From: Tetrahymena thermophila SB210
Taxonomy: Eukaryota; Ciliophora; Oligohymenophorea; Hymenostomatida; Tetrahymenidae
Direction: 5' to 3'
NCBI RefSeq assembly: GCF_000189635.1
Contig: NW_002476452.1
Location: forward strand, 492,717 to 556,716
Length of the DNA: 64,000 nt
Shown piece by piece: positions 37,064 to 50,914 of this stretch. Made by a program: the position numbers and the translations under genes. The notes under the pieces were generated by a model. The model was not told where the DNA came from, did no database searches, and saw only the letters and a program-made list of their open reading frames with translations. Positions within the stretch are counted from its first letter, which is position 1. Each line of letters opens with the position of its first letter.

Positions 37064-40000
37064 ATGAGCAAATAAGTTTCAAATTAAAATATTGTCTTTA
37101 TTCAGTCTCGTTCGCCAACATAAAGCAAATTGATTAACAATTTCGTTCAAGAAAGGTAAATTTTTTAATTCAGCTCTTTACTTTTTGTCATAAAATACTT
37201 TTTTTCTTCTCTCTTAAATCTATTATTCAAAAAAAAGGGATACTCCGATGAGCGGTTTAAACATAGATGAGCATTAATAAAACGATAAGAATTTATTTCA
37301 TACTATTAGACAATTCCCATAAGCATAAGCACTTATAAGTGATCATTCAAATTAGCATCAAACCAATGAAGATGGTATATTAGAAAGTCATTCTTTAGCT
37401 CCTAAAGATATTTTGGAGTAATAAAAAAAAGCAAAGCTCGAGCTGTTTAAATAAAGTATAACTAAATTATTCAAACAATAATATAATGGTTTTAACTTTA
37501 AAAATTTAGGAAGTCTTATGAAGTAGCCCACTATTTTTAGAAATTAGGAGAATGAAGAAAAAGAAGATCAACAAGGAGAAGAAAAGGAGGGAATATCATA
37601 AGACATCAATTTAAAATATGGTGATATAGTATATTTTAAGTACTACAGAGAGCAATCTAAGGGAATTGTTTCAGGTAAAAAAATGTTCAAATACTTTTAG
37701 GATATTCAATAAAATGCGATAAATAAAACGAAAAATAATATAATACGAATAATAAAGAATAAAATTATATAATGCAATACAGAATATACGAATGAAAATA
37801 ATTTTAATTAGTATTAATAAATGAACAAATATCATTTTCTTTTATTTAGATATTTTGATTCTTTAATAAATTAAATTAACGTTTAATCTACATATAAATA
37901 TATATATTTTTAGGTGATGGTATTGCTGGTAATAAGATAGAATGTGTATCTGTGGGAAATATTATTAAGTCTGGTAGCGAAGAGCATTTTAATTAGTAAT
38001 AAAGTGTAAATGGCGAGGGTGATGATTTTGATGATATAGATGAAAAATAAGGCTATGCCAATTAGAGTAATGACCCGAATTACAAAAGATAAATTCTAAA
38101 TAAGAAAGCATCTCTATAATTTAGAAAATGTTTATTTAGGGTGACAAATTCTAAGAAATATTATTATTAAAACTTGTACAATATTGAGTTAAAAAACATG
38201 AAATCATCTTCATACAAAAGCAAAAATCAGCAACAGAAATTAACAGACATTGAGCAGAAAATGAGGGAAGAGCAAGAGGAAAACTAAAGAGCATATTAAC
38301 ATAAGATGGGAACAAATGTTATTTATGGATAAGAAATATAATTAGAACATATATATAGCAAATGCATTGTCACCTTAAATCCTGACGTATTAGCATATGA
38401 GCACTGCTGCAGAGAGGTAAATAAGCATTGATATAACACTTATTATAATAATTTATATAAATATTTGTTATAATTAGCTAAGCTTAGAAGAAATTCCAAG
38501 CTAATGGTCTAACTTTATAATTACTTCTTCTAATAATGCTAAAAAAACCGGTGAACCCGTAATGTATAAAGAATAAATCAGCATATACAGCTCTGAGAAC
38601 CCTTATTACTGGATTAATATACAATAAAGCTAATCTAGTTCTTCAGATGATAACACTGAAGCTGTTACTGATTTATTTGATGAAGGACTTGAAGTTAATT
38701 GCACTGATCGTTCTGCTTCAATGAAATTAAGCTTATATTTAGGAGTAAACGAACAAAAAGAGCGTTCAGAACAAATGGAATAGCAGGAAAATTAACCAAT
38801 TCAAATCGGTGATGTTGTTTACATATACAACAGGTAATTTAAGATAGATAGTTAATAATAATTATGGATTGGTTTATTTATTTAATTAATCTTTTAAATA
38901 AATTTAAATAATTTGATTGTATATAAATAAGAATCGTTAAGGGTAGGATTGGAGTTGCGAGAAAGAATCAATCTTAAGAAAATGACTCTCAGTTTTAAAT
39001 GAAAAGAGTTGAATTAAAGTTAGAAACGAATGACGATTTTAAGCAAAGAAAAGGATTAGAAATTTAAGTGTTAAAAGTAGAAGACTACACTAAAAATATA
39101 TCTTCTTAATATGAGTTTTTTATTGATACAAGTGAAGATGAAAAAAGAATCGAAACTCTCTGGGAGATTTAAAGGGAAAGAAACTTTGATTCATCATTAG
39201 CAAGCCATGATGATAACTATCGTATTAAAAACATATGGACTGGACTCTATCTCTATTTGAATGATAACGATGAAATAGATTTAACTCTAGAAGGTAATTT
39301 AGATAAGACCTTTTTCTCGATCAAGCCTAAAAGAGTTTTATAGCTTATAGAGAATACTCTTGTTTATCAATAACCTGTTAAGATTCTCTAATCTCTAGTT
39401 GATCACACAATGTACCTCAGGGTTAAAGAGGATCCAAATGAAGAGGATGAGTTTAATTATTTTAATTAAAGAGGGAAGCAATCAGCAAAGAAGTTAGGTT
39501 TGATGAGAAATTAATGCAGGCTTCTTGAAGAAAAACCTAAAATTGTGAATACAATATCTTCTTATAATATTAAAAAAGATAAAAGAGGAGAAATAGAGTT
39601 CGAATTTATTAGAGCGGATCCTAAATTAATGTAAAATTCTCAGAAATTTATGCAGATTATTATATTTTTTTAACTTTAATTAGAAATCTTGCTGATAGAG
39701 TCTCAAGTCTATTCCCTTATCTAATGAATTTCTACATCTTTTTGCTTCATTGGGGTAATAGAATCTAAAAGAATCCAGGTAGCAATGAGGAGTGGTATTA
39801 TGAGTACTTTAAAGCCTTTGAATAACAAAAATACTTGTATAATTATGTCTAGCAACTTTATCAAAGTATTGAAAATCTTGAAGATTTTTTAAAACCAGAT
39901 ACAAATTTATATGAGAGATAACGCATCTTACTAGATGCTGGTATAGTAGAGATTTTGCTTTTAACTTTGAAACTCATTCATTATAAAATATACTGCCATT

Positions 40001-43000
40001 GCGAAATTGACAATTAGAATCAATTTTAAGAATAAAAAAACATAAATGACAAGCTCAACAGTATTCCAGATAGAACTGCTTAAAAGATTGCTTCTATAAA
40101 ACTTTTAAAAACAATTAGTGTGCTCTATGATGTAAATTTATTTATATAAATTTTTGAAATAAACTAAAAAAAATAAAAATTAAAAAGATACTAATTAAAT
40201 GCATTCAAGGAAACTCTCAATGCTCTTCATTTGTCCTCAAAATGCAAAAAGACAATTTCCTATTTAATTAAATAAAATTTCACAAATCGGAAGTAGTAAT
40301 GCTTCTCAAAGAAGCAACAAGATATGTAGATGGTGACCAAAAAGAACAAAATGTAGAAAATATGAAAAAATGGGTAAGTAAAATTTAACAAATTTCAGCC
40401 GCAAATGTTCAAGAGTAAACATTCATCATCGAGCTGCTTTGTTTATCTATTACTGACCATTTAGAGTAACCAATTACTGAGTATCAAAATTCCTTAAGAA
40501 AACTACTCTTTAACTAGCCAAGGCGCTTTAAGGATGACGATGATGACGATGCAAATGGTAATGAGCGTGTTAAATTTTCAGGAAAGTAAAGAGAGAGAAA
40601 ATATACTGGATTTTTGAAAAAATCTCATTTGCTTAGCTTTAAAATTGAATAAGATTCTCCTTATATAATATTTAACTTATTGAGTAAACTTTTATTGATT
40701 AAATTTTTTATCAAAAGTAATTTTTTAAATCAAATAGATTCAAATAAAAGTAAATTCGAAAATGATAATCAAGATTTATACTACACTGGAAAGAAGGGTG
40801 TTGTAAGAGATGATGAGAATATCAATCACTTCCCTTTTGATCATATAAATGGATCTCAAGTAAAAGGTAAAACTAACACTCAGCTCTAGTAAAGCATTGA
40901 AAAGTATGAAGTTTATGTCTTAGAAGTTCTTAACTTATACTCACTACTTTCTGCTGGAAGAAATATGAAATCTATCAAATGTCTCTAAACATTAGGTTTA
41001 ACTAAGAATTTTATATACAAATGTCTTCAATCAAAGAAAATAGATGGAAGTCATTTAAGATAATACAAAAGCATTTTAAATTTATATGACAGTTTTATCC
41101 TAAACGTATCTCCCTTCACTCCTATAACAGGATATCATAATCTCGTTTTCCAAAATATAGATTTTAAGGATTTTGATCCTAAGAAATAACCATCATTTCA
41201 TCTTTTTAGAGAAATCGTAGTTAATTAAGAAACAAAAAACTCCATCAGAGATGAATACTAAAAGTTGGTTGATAAAAATTCATTGCAAGCTCAAGAAAAT
41301 GACTCTAATCTCCTTTAATTATATGCTAAGTGTATTGTGGATAGAGAAGAATAATGGTATAGAGAATCTAAAACAAATCCAGAAAAAAGACATCAAATAT
41401 CATCTTTAAGAATTTAAGAAGAATTAACTATTTATACTAAGGAAGAAAGAAACAAAATTATAGAAAAATTGAATCACGAAATTAGTTTACAGTAAAATCC
41501 TGTAAAAAATTTATCAATTTTAATTTAATTAAATTATTAATTTAAACCTTGCTTAATATTAGAATGCAGACAAAGCAAAGCTCTCTAAATTTATGATGGA
41601 AACATTCCTATAGATGCTTAAGATAGTAAAAACACGTATAAATCTAGGTTATAACACTCCAGAATAGAATTAAAGAATTATGGACATTGTAATTAATTAT
41701 TATTTTAAATATTTCTAAAATTTGTTTCTTTGTTTGTTTGTTTATTTATTTATTCCATCCATTTTTTCTAATTAGATTCCAAATATTTTCATGGCTTTGA
41801 TTGAATATAAGGAAGAAATGTAAAATGTAGCTATTTAAAATGACTTAACTGAAATAGCTGCTGCTGCTCATAAGAAAGACAAAAGAAAGAATGCTGCTGA
41901 AGCTGACAGATTCAATTAGAATTGGATTTATGCTTTCATGAGATATAATCTCGAGTATTCCTTTGATGATCTAATCACAACTAAAGTAAGATTTATTTTT
42001 GAAATAAAAAACTACAACAAAAATATATTTATTTGTTTAAATTTGAATGTAAATATAGATTTTTATTGAAGCAATTACTATAGTAAATATAATTACGAAG
42101 CTTAATATGTACTTATATATTGTGGAAGTCATATAATCCAAGAAATACTTTACAGATGACAGCTTAGAGTTTTTTTACTAATTCAAATTTTCTTTAGAAG
42201 ATTAATAAAAAATAAACAGAAGCAACGGAGTTAATTTAAATGTGCTCATAATGCAGACTTTGGAGTATTTAAAGAGAGATCCTATCCTTGAGTAGACAAT
42301 GTTCAAAACTCTGATTAAGAATTTCGATTACCTAAAAGATCTGCAAAATTAAATGTTAGAAGTTGAAATCATTGAAGATTTATAAGAAATAGAAATTTAC
42401 AAAGATGTGAATGGCATAACAGAAAATAACTAAAATTCTTAAAGATCACCCTAAGATATTAAATTGATGGTTTTTAAAACAATTTAGTATTTCTAATTCC
42501 TTGAAGTGCTACTAAAAGATAAATTCTTTGAAATAAAAGTAAAAGATCTAAAAGACGAGGAGGAGGAAAAAATTTATGAATCAAAATTAACAAAAATAAA
42601 TGAATTAGAATAGAGTTTTGACCAACTAAACCTTGCCATAGACTACTGCATCTCTCTCTTTTCAAAGAAAATTGCTGTAGAAGGAACAAAAAATAAGCAA
42701 TAACATTACAAGTTATAGCTCTAAAATATTTTTAGGCACTCTCGTATACCTGAATACTTGCTAAATTTACTTGATAAAGTCCCATAATACAATTCAGTAT
42801 TCATCGAATTTTACAGAGTAAATTAATTTGTTAATATATTGATTATTTGAAACAATTTATTTACTTTTAAATTAGAAATTAATAAAATTCTTTGAGCATT
42901 ACACTGAAGATAATATGACAAATAAACGCAAATTATTGGACTATATTACAAATATAATGAATTTATGTCTTGTTCCTAACACACTTATAGCTACACCAGA

Positions 43001-46000
43001 AAAACTAAGCGATAAAATACAAACTCCAATTTAGCCTATAAAAGTATTTATTTTTTTGATTAATAATTAATTATCAGTTGATTAAATAAAATATTAAAGA
43101 AATTCTTAAAAAATTAATTAAAACAAAATACATTTTTTAAAATATTCAGATTTCCAAACTTTGCATTTAATTACTTGAAGAAATAAAAGACGATGGTACT
43201 ATAATAAAAGATATTATCAATCAAATAATAAATTTAATAGAAGAAAATAATCCTTTTAATGTTAGCAAAGATAAATTCAGCAATTAGAATTGGAAACAAA
43301 TGAAATATAAAATTTATAGGTTTGGAGTGGATGAGTTAAAATGCTTGGCACTCATTCAATACTTCAAAATTTTGAAGTCTTTAACTTTTGCCCATAATAA
43401 AAAGCCTATCTAATCTAATTAGCTTTAAATTTTAAATAATTTTATGCATAAAAGAGTGCTAACTGATATTGTTTAGCCCATCATTGAAAGTTATTTAACA
43501 AGGTTCTAAATAAAATTTGAATCTCAACCTGAATACCTTAAGCTCAAGCTGCATACTTAAGGTAATCTACTAAATAATTCATTTTATTCCTAATAAGCTC
43601 TCAAATATACTTATGAGTTAAAACTTATCAAATATCTGCTTACCATTCTAAAACTATTTTAATAAATAAATAAAAAATAATCATAAATAAATAAAATGAT
43701 TTTTTTTCTTTTTGATTTAAATTTAAATAAATTTAATTAATTTAAGGTATTATCTTACTTGCATATTGTTGCAAGGACTTCAAAATTGGTATTTAAGAAA
43801 TTCAGAGATTTGTGATGTTCGATACACTTAAAGCTATTATTGTTAGTCAGTATTCACCTTTTATGTTGAAGAGAGCTTACTTAAAATGTCTATTCGAAGC
43901 TTATGTGAATAAAGTAAGTATTAATATTTTTTAAGCTTTAATTAATGAAACTAAAATAGGTTTATGACATAGAAAAAGACAGTTCAAATGAAACTATTTC
44001 AAACATTGAGCTAAACGATATACTAACTTCTGAAATAATACCAATACTCTCTGTAACAACCTCCTATAAATACTTACAAGGCTTGATAATCCATAACGAA
44101 GAAAAAGGTTAGGAAGTGAAGGGATTAAGAGATAATGTAACTAGAAATAAATATAAAATTTTCAAATCAAATAAGGATTATGAAAAAGCTATATGGGCAG
44201 ACGACGTAATTTGCATTTTTATATTAAAAAAACCAAGAATTAGAGGTTAATTAATTTTTTAAAAATATATTTTTAGTAAAAAAAGAATGATGATTAAGAA
44301 AATATTTAAGAATAAGGCATTGTAAAAGATGTAAGTGAATATTGGAAATATTTATTTAAAGAAGGTGTTATTCACTTCGTTATTGATAGTTTTGATGAGT
44401 TTAGCGATATCTTAGTAGGTGATTAGAAGGATGCTGATTATTAAGGTTCAGTCCTTAGTAACTTTTAATTCATTGGAAACTATTTACAAAAACTCTATGA
44501 ATAAATTGAAATCGTTGAAAAAGAATTTAAAGTTATCAGCATCCAGCAAAAAACATATGTAGATTTTGAATTGATGAGAAATGTATTAGACATCATTCCG
44601 ATTGGTAACCCAAAGAAAAGTGGAACTCATTTTATTATTGACAAGAACAAAGAAGAAAAAGTAAACAAATTTTAGATTAATTTAACTTAAAATTTATTTA
44701 TTTCCACTAATTTAACTAAATACCAAATTAATTAGCAACAAATGATTTCTGGATATGTTTTATAAATAATTACTTATCTTTTTTAGTCTATCGAACTATG
44801 AAGCATATCAATTAATTATTTTTAAAAAGAAACTAATACAAAAATTTTATTCAAATTTTAAAAAATACATAATGAATTTACTAGAAAATTATTAATTTTT
44901 ACATTTGGATATATGTAAAAACTAACTAATTTACATTGATTATTAAGTTTTTAATTTAGCTTTATGTACCAAAATTAAAATTTTTTAAAAACAAACAAAC
45001 AATTAATATCTAATTTTTACTTTTATAGAATTAGGTTGTTAAATTAAATATAAACAATTAAGAGCAAGCAGTAGAAAACAATAATGCAGGTAAATAAGAA
45101 ATTAATGTTGCAGATTATGTTAAAGATTTGGAATAGATCGAAGTTTAAAAACAATTTAAATTATAGCTTGTTAGAAAGAGAATAAAACTATAAGAATTCT
45201 TATACTAGTTCTACACTTATTTCCATGATACTAAATCTATAACGAAGGCTCTTTATCTAGCTTTAAATGTGCAAAAGCTTATTTTTATTCCTAGTTAAAT
45301 TAATCATATACTCAAGAAATATTGCAACTACGAAGAAAGATATTAAAATTAACTTTCTTTAAATAGCTTATCTAAAAAAAAGATTCATAGCTAAGCCTAA
45401 GACTTAGAGGATTAAGCAAAGTAAGTTATGGGTACTTTGTATTAGTTAGCCACTAAATCTTTTAAAAATGAAGCAGTCTAAGATCCAGTTGATCTTAGTA
45501 TAGTAAATAATATAATATTAAGTCATAAGAAAGCACGTTCATAGTAGGCATAAATTGATTTTATCAAAATTTAATTTAGTAAAATCATTAAGTTAAATAT
45601 CAAAGATTAGTTAAATATCCTTAAGAAGTCTGTCATAGACTAAGAAGTAGAAAAAGATTTATTACAAGCAAAATCTAATCCTTACAGACTAGAGGCTTTG
45701 AAGGGTAAATACTCTTAAGATATAGATAATTGTATTGCTGACTATGAAGTATATGTAAAATCAAACGATGAAGATTTAAAAGAAGATAAATCACCTCTCT
45801 TTAATAAATCAAAGACTTTACTTAATAATAAAATTAATGGAATCTCTAATCCTAATCCGATTCTAGATAAAAGCTCAAATGTTGCTCGTTATGACGATTT
45901 AGAGGAAGAAGAAGAACTAACAAAAGTTGAGCTCTTTTGCTTGGATAGAATGATGGTTGATTCCTAAATTACTTTATTTTTAAGAGATATCTAATAAGAG

Positions 46001-49000
46001 CTTAATATTTATGGAATAGATAACCCAAATGAATAAGAAGATGAATTTTTGGAAGAGCTTCAAGATTTAGAAGAAGAAGAAAAATTTACATATCAAGCAA
46101 ATTCAGATATTAATCCCCAAAGAAGAATCTTCTAATCTTATATTCAACTCTTTTCTTAAGTATTTGAAGAAAAAAAATATTATTTAGTTAAAATTGTTAG
46201 ACTTCTGCTTGAAGTTGTTTAAATAGATGATTTAACTATGAGTTAACTCACTTCTACTCACCATAGAGAGAGAAAAAGAGCTAAAAATAAATTTGATCTC
46301 CTTCAACTTTGTCAATCAGAAGTAATTTTTTATATTTTTAACTTTTATTTTTTTATTATTTTCATATACTTAATTTTAAGATTAGTTCATATTTATTTAT
46401 ATTTATATTTATTTGTCATTTTTTCATTTTATTTCCTTCAGTCGAACAAAATTTTCTTTTTTTTGTTTTCAAAAAATAAATTTAAGTAAAAAAATACTGT
46501 TAATCATCTACTCTTTATTAAAATTAAAATACCTTAATTAATTAGATAGAAATTTTTAAAATATTCATTCTTAATTTTTAGGGTTGAGTATATAATTATT
46601 TTTAAATTTACTAATAAATAGGTTGCAGGATAGGAGATATTTATTCATGCCTTAAATTTAATCAAAGTTACTTCTACATATGATGAGCTTTAAGAAGGGT
46701 TGACTTTTATGATTTGTATGTTAAATAGAGGTAATCAATTTGCATAAAATTGTGTTCTCAATTATCTTAAGAAAAATACCGATAGTCTAGTTGATTTCTT
46801 TTCTTTCTTAAGAAACTTCTTTAATCAAGAAATTACTTAGCAAATTAAGGGCATGTTTGATTAATAGGTAAATAACTTTACTTATTCTTTTGATTAAAAA
46901 TTATATTTATAACCATTTTTATTACTTTCATAATATGATTAAAAAAAGAGTTTAGATTTAACTAAATTTAATTGAATGGTTTTTATTTTTTATCTTATTG
47001 GGAATTTTTCAAATTCGTTCATTAATAAATCTAATAATATTAAAAGGCTATTTCAAATATCCCAACTGAATTTGAAATTCTTGCTTTAAAGATTCTTAGA
47101 CTGATTTAGCTTTTCTGTGAAAATGTAAATGAAGATTTCTAATACTTTTTGATGAAATAGATTGAGGATGAAACGACTTAAATTTCTAATTACAATGTCA
47201 TATTAGAAGTGTCAACCTTCCTTTCTATATTCCTCGAAGATGATTTGCTGCAAATGGGTCGTAAATAGAATATTATTATCCAGTGTATTGATACATTAAA
47301 TGAGTGTATTAGTGGGTAGCAAGAAGTTGTTGATTGTGTTGGTAAAATATCATTTTATAAAATCAATTCATTTAAATTAAAACAATAAATTTTTTTCCAT
47401 TTAAATTATTTAAAAATTAAAAAAAAAATAGCTTAAAACAAAAGATTGTTCATCTATCTAAATGAAAAAATTATAAGAAACAATTTCAACTTTGCCCAAA
47501 AAAAAATTGTAAATCCTACAAAAGATGAATTAAGAAGATTTGAAAATTACACAGCTAATTTAAAGAAGAACTTAGAACTTTTCTAGAGTGCTATTAAATT
47601 TATTCTTACAATAGTCAGTGGTGTTTCAAAGAGCGAGCATCTCGAATTTTTGCTTGATTAAGTTTAAACTAATAAATTAATTAGGATGATTGATCAAATT
47701 TATGAATAGAGAATCAAACCAAAAGAAGATTATGTTCAGATGGGTTAAGTATGCTAACATTTAAGCTAAGATAATGATGATGACGATGATGATAATGGTA
47801 AAATATTCTGTAGTGAAGATTTTTGCATTGAAGGAAAAGTTACATTAATCGATCAGCTAATCATGTCAATTGGCTTTAATGTATTTATTTTCTTCTATTA
47901 CATTAGAGACGCTTTCCCAGACTATTAAGATAAATTGTTGGCATTCCATTTAGATGAGAAGAAAGATTTGGAAATAAATTTAGATTTATCAGATTTTGGT
48001 CTTTCTGCTAAACCATAAGAAGAAAAAATAGATGAAAAGAAACAAAATCAATAAGTATTAAAGAATATCAGAAAATAAAAATCTTCTCGTAATAATTCAA
48101 TTAGAGCTATTTCTAATTCGAAAGGTTAATCTGGAATTACTAATGAAGAATAAGATGATGATAGCGAAAAGGATTAAAATGAACAAGACGAAGAGGAAGG
48201 TCCTAAAAAATCTTAAGAAAACATTAACGAAGAAATTGATAAATTTAGTGCACGTAAATTGCTCTCAAAGGGTTTAGCTCATTAGATACTAAAGGATATA
48301 GCTACTCTAGAAAATAACGAACCAAATGATTAGTAAAAAGACACTAATGAAAATATATTTACAGGAAAGTCAAAATATCAACATATTTTTGACGAGCATG
48401 TTGATGACTCATATTTAGTAAAGGATAAAAACAGAGATTACTTTAAATTCTTTAAAAATTTTGTTGGTTCTGTGGAAATATCAAATTAACATGATATTCT
48501 TAAAAAAGTGTACTTCTAGAAGCCATTTTACACAAAATATCTCACTCCTGACATCAAAAAGCACTTGGTAAAAATTATATAAAAAAAAACAATAAAGATT
48601 CAAAATAAAATATAAACGTTGATGATTTAATAATTAAAATTGTAATTGATTTAATAAAAAGGTTTATGAGTCAGATAGAGATTCAGATACAGAAAGATTA
48701 ATGTTTTTAATAGATCACGCTACTTACTACGAGGAATAAATGATTCACAAATAAAAAATATCATAATGGGGAGTAAAGATTATCATATCTAATTAAATTT
48801 ATAAATTAAAATTTCATTTAAAATATATAGATATTCTCTTATGTTGCAGATAAATGGAGATTATATAAATAAATATCTTACTATTTAGTTGTGGCTTTAA
48901 CAATAATTACTCTTGCAACTTTTGGTTACACAGAAGAGACTGATAACGATGTTGCAAACAGCTCAAACAATGAAAATATCAAAAATACATTTGTAGTTGT

Positions 49001-50222
49001 ATCTTATATTTAATTAATACTTAGTTTTGCTATCTTAGTAAGCTGTGCAATTGAAAGATTCCCAATTTCAGTTTATAGAAATGTAGAGAGCTAAGTTTAT
49101 GAAACTATTTAAAGGCATAAAAAGAATGCAGGTTTTCCTGATGACAGTATTAGTAGTGTGTACAACTTAATAGCGAATAAACTATATAATGTTCTTTCAA
49201 TTAAAAATGCAAAATCAAGCTTATATGTTAAAATTTTATTAGTATGCTTTGATAAAGAAAACATATACAATCTTTGTTATTTGATAATAACAGGATTCGC
49301 TTTTTCCAACAATCTCATTTATGCTTTCCTTCTCTTAGATATAGTAAAGAGAAGTGAAGATTTGCAAAATGTCATCTCTTCAATCACTAAAAATGCTCTC
49401 AGTTTGCTTAAATTCAGTTTTTTAGGTTTGGTTATCATGTACATTTATGGTATTATAGGTAATCAATCGTTTAAAGGCGATTATCAGCCTGAAAATGGAA
49501 CCATAGGTGATACATTTATCCTAACCATCACTTCAACAATAAAGTAAGGTCTTAAAAATGGTGGTGGTATAGCTGAAAGTTTACGTTCAGTTGACTATGA
49601 TGAACACACTTTTTGGTCTCGCTACTTCTTTGATTTGACTTTCTTTATAGTTATTAATATGCTCTTTATTTAGATGATTTTTGGTAATATTTCAATCTTA
49701 AATTAATTCATATTTAAAGCTATTTAATAATAGGTATCATTCTCGACACATTTGGTGAGTTAAGAGATAACAGATAAGAATTGCTTGCTCTTGTCACAGA
49801 CACTTGCTATATTTGTGTAATTTACAATTATTTAAATAAATTATTTTACCATTTATATTTACTTTATTCAAAAGGGTTTAAGCCGTAGATTTGTTGAAGC
49901 TAACAGTGATGAAGATTGGTATCATCACATATATATGGAACATAACTGCTATAATCTTCTCTTTTACATTATTTACATAAGAAGAAAAAGTGAAAACGAC
50001 TGTGATGCCTTAGAGAAATATATTAAAAAATGTTTAGATAGGAGTGAAGGCGAAAACAAGTTGCAACTTAAGCCTGTTGATTTTACTCCCATTGGAAAGA
50101 GTCTATCTATACAAAACTTCAGAAGTAAAGAAAAAGATCATAATGAAAGTGAAGAACACGATAATGAAGCGCATAATGAAAGCAGCGAAAATGGAAAGAA
50201 ATAATCAGAAAAGAAGGACTGA
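37064..50222 (+). CDS. Inositol 1,4,5-trisphosphate receptor/ryanodine-receptor family calcium-release channel
   Basis: A giant tetrameric Ca2+-release channel of internal membranes. ATG at 37064; exon 1 ends 37155 and exon 2 opens at 37238. Some 15-20 short introns follow, and TGA is at 50220-50222. The product is probably well over 3,000 residues. The N-terminal region has the suppressor/MIR blocks (YGDIVYFKYY...SKGIVSG; NVIYGQEIQLEHIYSKCIVT; IGDVVYIYNR). A long helical RIH-type region follows. The C-terminal channel has several membrane segments (AFSNNLIYAFLLLDIVKRSE; LLKFSFLGLVIMYIYGIIG), a pore loop NGGGIAESLR, and the inner helix and gate FFIVINMLFIQMIFGIIIDT. The linker is FGELRDNRQELL with the zinc-binding CYIC...HHIYMEHN. 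These are diagnostic of IP3/ryanodine receptors. Odd point: the filter reads GGGIAE where animal channels have GGGVGD/GGGIGD. The acidic, disordered C-tail ends ...QSEKKD. Confidence 0.92.
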
Positions 50223-50914
50223 TTTGATTGATTAATAAATGCAATTAAATTCATGTACAGATTCAATTATAAAATAGATTTTGATTTATTTGTAGTTAAA
50301 TATTTATGTATGTATAAATAATTTATATCTTATTTACAATAAATTAGTTAGCTAATTACTTATCAATCAAGCATATTGAGCTTTTTATAAAGCAAAATAA
50401 TTTAATAAATAAATTAGAATTTTAAATAGATTTAATAATTATGAATTTTATTGATAATAAGTTAAAAAAATAATTAAATAATTAAAAGTTATTTTTGATT
50501 GTGTCTTAAAAAGATAAGCAAATTTGATAGTTAGTTAGCTATTTATTTATTTAGTTGGTTGGCTATTATGATTTCTATAAATAGCTAATAAAAAATATTA
50601 ATAAAAATAACTAAAGAATAAATAACTATTAATCAATATTATCTTTCTAGGTATAAGAATATACACTTATTAACTTAAAAAAGTAGATTGATTTTTTTAC
50701 TTCATTTATTCATACATTCATTTATTCAATCAACTCTAATCACAAAAATAAAACAAAAAAAATAAATAAACAAAATTTATTATTTTGCTTTATTTGGAAT
50801 AGCATATCTCTGAGCCAATCAATTAATAAAAAATCAATTAAAATTTTGCCAATCCTCAACAATAAAAATAAAAAAAGGATAATAGTAAATAAATATAAAG
50901 ATAAATAAATAAGT
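50223..50914. other. Intergenic region between IP3 receptor and enkurin
   Basis: About 690 bp, AT-rich, serving as the 3' end of the channel gene and the enkurin promoter. TTAGTTAG and ATTCATTT repeats only. Confidence 0.5.
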
